DNA of 64,000 bases. It comes from Rhodeus uyekii. Taxonomy: Eukaryota > Chordata > Actinopteri > Cypriniformes > Acheilognathidae. The notes beneath the pieces are model-generated. The model was not told the DNA's origin, searched no databases, and saw nothing but the letters and a program-made list of their open reading frames with translations. Positions 58,322-64,000 of the stretch are shown here, piece by piece. Within the stretch, counting starts at the first letter, position 1. Each line of letters begins with the position of its first letter. A program made the translations under genes and the position numbers. The DNA is taken from NCBI GenBank assembly GCA_037043235.1, contig JAWRVZ010000063.1:644001-708000 (forward strand). The letters are read 5' to 3'.

Positions 58322-59178
58322 GATGGTTGCAGGAGGCGAGTCGCGCATGCGCAGAGCACACATGCGCCGCAACAGCCTCTTCATACTGATGTGAGGGAAC
58401 ACGCAGGTTTGATACCCAGTTATCCCACAGGATTCACGACACGATCTGTGTGCGCTGAGCAGGGCAAATGACACTTTAAGAGGATCTAGACCTGGCGTGT
58501 TGTCATATCTGGAGTTAAACTGAAGAGATAACTTCGCAAGTAAAACATCATTTTAAAGATTGCGATTAAACTAACTAGCTGTTTATAATTAATTATAGGA
58601 TATTTACTTATAAATAAAAAATTATTAGCAACATTTTGGTAAACAAACAACATTATAAATGCATTTACAATATAATAAACAGTAGTGTGTGCGTACAAAA
58701 TAATGCGATTTATTTGGACGTAGGGCTCATCAACAGTTTACAATACATTTGTTAATTAACCCCTTGGTTCATTATTTGAGTTAATCGATTTTTTAAATGC
58801 CTCTTAAGTTGATTGATGTTTATGATGTTTTTACCTCGTTATTTGATGTTTGCGTGTTTTGTATTTTAAACACGGCGTCACTCGGAGACGTAATGACGTA
58901 AAAGAATCATTTGTTCGGCTCTTTCAAACAAATTGATTCTCTGATTCGAACTGCGGTTCCCGCCAGCGCGCGCTCTGTCGGCAGTGACGTAACGGCTTTC
59001 CGCGTCTCTCCCGTCTCACGTGATCTGACAACCGTTTGTGGAAATATCATGGGATCGAAAGCCTTGCTTTGACTGTCGAGAATGAGCACTGTTCGTGTTG
59101 AGCCGTGGTTTTGAGCGTCTAAGAGAGCGCGGGGAAGTGTGTGTAGAGACGGGGAGTTCATGTTATTGAGGACTCAGG
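58322..59178. promoter_or_regulatory. divergent znf346/uimc1 promoter region
   Basis: The two start codons are 857 bp apart on opposite strands. The uimc1-proximal half is GC-richer and carries two CRE/ATF-like TGACGTAA sites (58894-58901, 58985-58992) and a TCACGTGA E-box/CLEAR-like octamer (59016-59023). The middle (58560-58860) is AT-rich. No TATA box is assigned for either gene. In human the UIMC1 and ZNF346 genes are also head to head (from memory). Confidence 0.6.
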
Positions 59179-62100
59179 ATGCCCCGCCGGAAGCGCACAC
59201 CGGAGGAAAGCGGAAGAAGAACGAAAGTCAGCAGAGTGGAGCAAAATGAGGAGACTTTGGTCATATCTGACTCTGATCAAGAGGTATAAACACTTTGCGT
59301 GTGAGTGAGTGAGTGAGTGAGCGCGTGAGCGCGCGCACGCAAGAGTGTGTGAGTGTTTGTGCAAGACTGTGTGTTTAAGAGTGCGTGAGAGAGTGAGTGA
59401 ATGTGTGTGTGTATGAGAGAGTGAGTGAGTGCGTGCAAGAGTCTGTCTGTCTGTGTGTGCAAGACTGAGTGTGTAAGGTGTGTGTGTGTTTGAAAAGACT
59501 ATTGCAACTTCCGTTTCATGCTGACTTTAACTATGACATTTACATTTATGCATTTGGCAGACGCTTTTATCCAAAGCGACTTGCATTGCATTAAAGGAAC
59601 ACATTGATATCCTGATCAGTTCTTGCTTTCTCTGGGAATCGAACCCATGACCTTGGCGTTGTAAGCATCAATGCTCTACTGGTTGAGTTACAGGAAAGCT
59701 CGTAGTAGCTTTGTAGTAAATATTAATGGTTAATTTTAAATAGAAGGAAAGAAATGACAATAAACCAACTTTAGATTTGACCTTTGTATCCGTAGGAGGA
59801 AGATTCTTCTGTTAAACGGTCGTCACGTACAGATCGCTGTAGACGGAGAGAGATCAAGTCGCAGCTACAAGGTACCGCAGCTCAGAACTTGCTTGCAAAT
59901 CATCAATTGATAGTTCCCACAAGCCTCGGCAGGTCCCCGTGACGCCATCTTGATAGGCAGTAAGCGCAAAGTTTAAAGCAGCTGCTGTTGGTAACGCTAA
60001 AGGAAATCGTTCTGCGGACAAAAGACTAAACATTTTTTCATTACAAGGAAAATGGCATCCAAACCACCACTAAAGGAGAAATACAGGGATGGATTAGATG
60101 AGAAGATCGCGTGTATTGGAATCGATCCATATGAAGTGTCGAGCAAGGAGATGTCTAGCGACGTAGATTTGCTCCTGGCAATTTCGTACTATGACATTGT
60201 AAACTATTTGGTACATACAAAAAGTGCTTACTCACCAGAAGAACTTAGAAGTTTGAAAGCAATGGAATCGTACAATCAATGCTTCACTGGATGGGGAAAA
60301 GATGTTTCGTCGATGAGAGTCAACAACAAAGTACTAGTGACAGGCCGAGTAAGTAAACCAGTGTTAATATTAGGGATGTGCTTTTCGACTAATTTGTTAG
60401 TCATTTAAATGAAAATTTTGTAACCGACTGGTCTAAAAGTAATGCGGTCACGTTTCTGCGTCGCGCTTTACCTTCTGCAGCTTTATGTAGCGAGAGGCGT
60501 GTGTGTCGGTTTCCATGGTGAAACCCGTGACAATGAGTTCAATAAACAGGTAAAGAATAAAGTATATATCTATATATTTATTTAAACTGAACGTGATCAC
60601 AGTGGCGGACAGTTGTAGTAAATGACGCGATGATTTGGCTGTTTCGGCTCGTCTCTCCAAACATTTCCGTGTCTGTCCAGTGGAACAGTTTATAAAACAC
60701 TTTTCTGTCTCCTCGTACTTTAAAATACTCCCACAACTCGCTCATCTTTCAGTGGTCATTATTAAACCCGCCGTGACTGATATAAACAAAAACGCATGGG
60801 AAATCTGCTGTAAAGATTTAGTTTCTGTTTGTTGTTTCCATGGCGACGCGTCATGCTTGTCACGCAGTTCAGAGAATCGGCTTTACAACACGTAAATTCA
60901 GTCACTTCTCTCAAAATGCATGACAGTAAGTGTCCGGTGAAGCGGGAGAAGAATATGAAGTTTATAGTAACCTATGCAATGTGTCTCTGATATGAATGAA
61001 ACACCTTGTCAGTTTATAATGAACTTGAGACAATCACACCAGGCTTCTGTTTACTTCTGACACCATGATTTAATTAATCTAAGGTGAGACAAAAATCCTT
61101 TCCCTAACAGGGATTTGAACCTGAGCTATGCTTCGTTGTCCCTTATCCACGATTAGTACAGCCTTTCACCCAACAAGAAACTACCATTATGCTGCTTCTG
61201 CCTATCGAGATGGCGGACGGCTGTAAAGTGCCCGTATGTGTGACGTCATGTGGGAACTATCAATTATGTCTGAAATCTGAGGTGTACGTCCCGTTCTGTG
61301 CCTCAATTCCCTGAAATTTCAGAGATGACCGAAGATGAGATGCTGGACCTGGCCATGAGGCTGAGCGCTCAGGAAGCGAGCAGTGCGGCACAGAGACGGC
61401 GACAGCTGGAAGACAGCGACATTCAGAAAGCCATAGCGGAAAGTCTTAATGTTGGTGAATCACTGACAGGATTTTCTTAAAGGCTGGAATACACAACATG
61501 ACTTGATAAACACAAGGCATCATACACTTGTAGACTTTCTAAACGGTTACAGAGAAACACTGAACTGGAATCATGCACTGAACGACATTCCATGACACAT
61601 GAAAACGTTATGAGTTCTGAAAACGACTCAAAATCAAATGTTTGATCTCCTCCGACTGGATCGAATATAAGTCTGAAGCTAAAAATTGGAATCTGTGCCC
61701 ATCATACACTGAGGTTTTCTCCAAAATCTGCAGACTGACTCTGCCTTTCGGTTACTACCTCGTCTAGACTGATAATCTAGGGTTAGGCTACATGACGTGC
61801 AGGTGTCCGGTAGTGTATTCCAGCCTTAAGTCTCATAAATTTCCCATTCTAATGGAGGATCAGAGTGGCGTTAATCAAACATGGCGTGTGTTTCTGCAGG
61901 AGAGCGCTGTTCAAGGTTCAGAGGGCGTGGATGAAGCAGTCGGCTCTTCATGTCCACCTCAGCAGAGCGTACGCTTGAGACGAAAGCTGTGTTACCCCAG
62001 CCCAGATCACACAAACCCCGAGAAGGAGAGAGAAGCGACTAGTCCGCTGCCAGAAATACCGGATCTGTCTCAGGTGGCCTCCTCGCATCTTTCATCCAGG

Positions 62101-64000
62101 AGTTCAGCTCGGGTCTCCAGGACTCCCGCTAACACTCAGGTTAGTTTTCATGAAATAGCTACACATTATACTATTAATACAGTGGAATCCGGTTATGTCG
62201 ATGGGCTCGGGGGTTGCAAAACACAGTCATCATTTCTCTCGGACACAGTTCTGAAAGTATTGCACACGCGGTTAATATGGTTTTTTACAAAGTCTAAAAT
62301 GCTTTGTTGCTTTTTGCTTTTAACGGTCTGCTTGAAAACAAATGCTTCTAACAAGGTCGATGTCGATGTAATCTGGAATTCCTGGACAATGATGCTTCAC
62401 TGAACACACTCCCTGCAGACACGCTCGACTCACTGAACACAAACTCACTCGGCTCAACTCCTGCGCCTCCTCTTCCAAGATAGCATCTAGAAGGCTTTAG
62501 ACTTCCGCAAGTCTTAAACACCCACCACTTCCTTGAGTTTTTCTGCGGCTGCGCGGCACTGTGAGTTAAGCGATCCACGTGCAACTCGAACTCAGCGCAT
62601 ACGTTGTGATCTAGGTATCATCATTAGTCACGAGATAACCAAGTGAAGTGGCAAATTTGTCCCTCTTTTGTGCTCGAGATATTAGGGTTCGGTGACATAA
62701 AATAATCAACGTTACCGATAAGAAAATACTAAGACAAATAGGGAGTTTAGCAGTTCCACTTCAAAAATGTCGACATAATAGTATTGGTGAGTTAACCGTG
62801 ACTCGAGATAAGTGAACTCCACTGTACTATTATTTTTCTTCTTAACCCTATAATCCTATTTGATAAAAATTTCTTAGGTCTCTAAATTGCCAAAAAGATC
62901 AAAACTTTGCTGGAAAACGAGCTGTACGCAGTGCTACATCTTATTGATGGTGTTTATTTTTTAGGCTTTTAGAGTATTCTAAATGCGTCTCCATTCGTAC
63001 TCGTTTTATTGCTGTATATGATGCACAACATAAAAAAGGTCTACGAACTGTTCCATTTAAAACTTCACAGATTTTGGACTATTTCATGGCCTGGTTTCAC
63101 AGACTGGGCTTATGTAGACTTGAAAATCAAGCTTTTGTCCCCGTTACTGTTTAAATCACAGGACCGGACACCAGTAAATTTGCCAAGAGATCTCTTATTT
63201 ATTTTTATATATATATGTCAAGACATAGGAGAGGAAGACAGTTTACTGGAGCGTTGGTCTTCAATCCAGGTTCCTCCTCTGGCTCTCCTCTGAACCAGAG
63301 GTTGGTTTTATGCATTACTAGAGGAACACGTGTTTCCTGTTAAAAGTAAAATGTATATATGATCCTATGGGCCCCCAACATAAACATGCATGCAAGCTTC
63401 TTTGTCCAGTGAAAACCTAAACTACACATTCCTATGCTTGTATCACACTCACACTTTGTTCATACAAACTACACTAAAAACATAATACAACAAATTATGA
63501 ATAAAAACAATACTAAGTAATAAAATTTAGTCTTCAGCTTAGATCAAGCCAGGATTAGATCTTAGTTCAATTAGGACATTTAAGTAGTTTTTATAAACCT
63601 GCTGTAGGCAAGAAAAAAACATGACTGGTGTGTATTTTGAGACAAAACATTAGCATTGACTTATTTTAAGATATGTCAGTGCAAGTTTCTTTCAGTTGAA
63701 ACATCTCACATATATTTAAGTCTGAGACTTTGTTTATGAATCCAGGGTCATATGTCAGGCTTCACTGGGTTCATTATAAAAGTGTTAACCTTCCCTTTTG
63801 TTTCACACGTTATTGCATGTTATATTCTCAGGACAGGACCTCAGATAAACAGACAGTCATCAGCGATACTCCGGAGGATGAGCGTTTCAAATCTGGCTTA
63901 GAGTCCCAGTCGTCCCCCGCCATCACAAGGCTTAGCAGCTTCATTCGCCGGCCTGTAGTATGTGTGGAGAAACTCAGTGAGGAACTCATCCTGTCGAGCG
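59179..64000 (+). CDS. uimc1: BRCA1-A complex subunit RAP80 (ubiquitin-interaction motif protein), 5' part
   Basis: Nuclear DNA-damage adaptor that brings BRCA1-A to K63-linked ubiquitin chains at double-strand breaks. Exons: 59179-59283, 59796-59871, 61323-61450, 61900-62139, 63832-64000 (open at the window edge); 239 complete codons seen. N terminus MPRRKR (basic), SUMO-interacting motif LVISDSDQE at 28-36, UIM1 TEDEMLDLAMRLSAQEAS at 63-80, UIM2 DSDIQKAIAESLN at 91-103: the tandem UIM spacing of RAP80. The Abraxas-binding region and C-terminal zinc fingers should lie beyond 64000. The exon 3 donor is weak: the only phase-compatible one is AAT/GTTGGT at 61451. The znf346 neighbour supports the call. 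Confidence 0.9.
59290..59490. repeat. (GTGA/GTGC/GT)n low-complexity tract
   Basis: GTGAGTGAGTGAGTGAGCGC followed by mixed GTGT/GAGA runs in uimc1 intron 1. The His/Thr-rich minus frames here are artefacts. Confidence 0.9.
59536..59700 (-). mobile_element. tRNA-derived SINE, HAmo-like, copy 3 (full length)
   Basis: Best-preserved copy. Minus strand: AGCTTTCCTGTAACTCAACC (A-box region), B-box GGTTCGATTCCCAG, GCAAGAACTGATCAGG, tail GTCGCTTTGGATAAAAGCGT CTGCCAAATGCATAAATGT. It lies in uimc1 intron 1. Confidence 0.75.
59905..61265 (+). mobile_element. ISL2EU-like DNA transposon remnant with TIRs
   Basis: Left end AATTGATAGTTCCCACA (59905-59921) and right end TGTGGGAACTATCAATT (61249-61265) are exact inverted copies. 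Further in, CGCCATCTTGATAGGCAG (left) mirrors CTGCCTATCGAGATGGCG (right, about 61199-61216). The element of about 1.36 kb carries a 118-codon frame starting at 60052 that resembles the N terminus of SWIM/YqaJ-type proteins common in fish. ISL2EU elements are known to encode a YqaJ-like nuclease besides a transposase, so this assignment is plausible but from memory. Internally deleted; no transposase is seen. Confidence 0.7.
60052..60408 (+). pseudogene. N-terminal fragment of a SWIM/YqaJ-type mobile-element protein
   Basis: 118 codons beginning MASKPPLKEKYRDGLDEKI. The text IACIGIDPYEVSSKE, ISYYDIVNYLVHTKSAYSPE and SYNQCFTGWGKDV resembles predicted fish proteins with a SWIM-type zinc finger and YqaJ exonuclease domain (memory). 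The coherent text ends at VLVTGR/GTAAGT-like sequence at about 60349, so it may be a first exon; the downstream SWIM and nuclease exons are absent within the TIRs. It is not part of uimc1. Confidence 0.6.
62140..63831 (+). other. uimc1 intron 4, hosts a TIR element
   Basis: 1.7-kb intron between the exons ending RTPANTQ and starting DRTSDKQ. Apart from the element at 62180-62824 no feature is recognised; the frame at 63009-63293 has no domain. Confidence 0.6.
62180..62824. mobile_element. non-autonomous Tigger-like TIR element in uimc1 intron
   Basis: Left CAGTGGAATCCGGTTATGTC G; the reverse complement of the right end is CAGTGGAGTTCACTTATCTC GAG; both are flanked by TA. The pattern CAGTGGA...TTATxTCG is typical of Tc1/mariner Tigger-type ends. 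About 645 bp; no transposase. Confidence 0.75.

Noticed and set aside
61090..61190. tRNA gene on the minus strand (B-box-like GGTTCAAATCC)
   Set aside because: The acceptor and anticodon stems cannot be paired convincingly; it lies inside a mobile element and is at most a tRNA-like remnant.
61792..62403. 203-codon frame as a single exon
   Set aside because: Only 61900-62139 is uimc1 exon 4; the rest is intron, and its 3' part runs into a TIR element.

Overview
The window looks like nuclear DNA from a ray-finned fish, most likely a cyprinid. It is AT-rich, full of (TCTA)n, (TA)n and (CA)n microsatellites, and contains teleost-type repeats: tRNA-derived SINEs resembling the cyprinid HAmo family, Tc1/mariner fossils and short TIR elements. 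Three intron-containing genes can be assembled from splice sites: fgfr4 (plus strand, 5' exon near 12.4-13.0 kb, coding 13894-21480, complete), znf346 (minus strand, coding 58321 down to 51825, complete) and uimc1/RAP80 (plus strand, coding from 59179, running off the right edge). From memory, the same three genes are neighbours on human 5q35. The divergent uimc1/znf346 pair is kept, but fgfr4 has the opposite orientation relative to them.

Layout. 1-12.4 kb: no recognisable gene; microsatellites, a SINE, two LTR-like repeats, a MITE fragment, a large inverted repeat around (TA)n tracts, and a few complex stretches that could be regulatory. 12.4-23.1 kb: fgfr4, with noncoding exon 1, a signal-peptide exon, 18 further coding exons and a probable 3' UTR. 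23.1-51.6 kb: a gene desert of about 28 kb with a cluster of transposons at 28.7-32.0 kb, a decayed Tc1 element at 45.6-47.1 kb, other repeats, and islands of complex sequence that look like conserved noncoding elements. 51.6-58.4 kb: znf346, whose introns hold a Tigger-like TIR element and an 18-unit 36-bp minisatellite. 58.3-59.2 kb: a short divergent promoter shared by znf346 and uimc1. 59.2-64 kb: the first five coding exons of uimc1, with a SINE, an ISL2EU-like transposon remnant and a second Tigger-like TIR element in its introns.

The main observation is that the predicted Fgfr4 (917 residues; human 802) has an extra N-terminal immunoglobulin domain. It is encoded by two exons with the same phases, the same second-exon length (139 nt) and clear residue similarity to the D3 exon pair, so it is best explained as an intragenic duplication of D3. 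The other notable item is an ISL2EU-like element with matching terminal inverted repeats and a 118-residue protein fragment in uimc1 intron 2. The three genes act in different processes (growth factor signalling, dsRNA binding, DNA-damage ubiquitin signalling); their proximity reflects conserved synteny, not a shared pathway.
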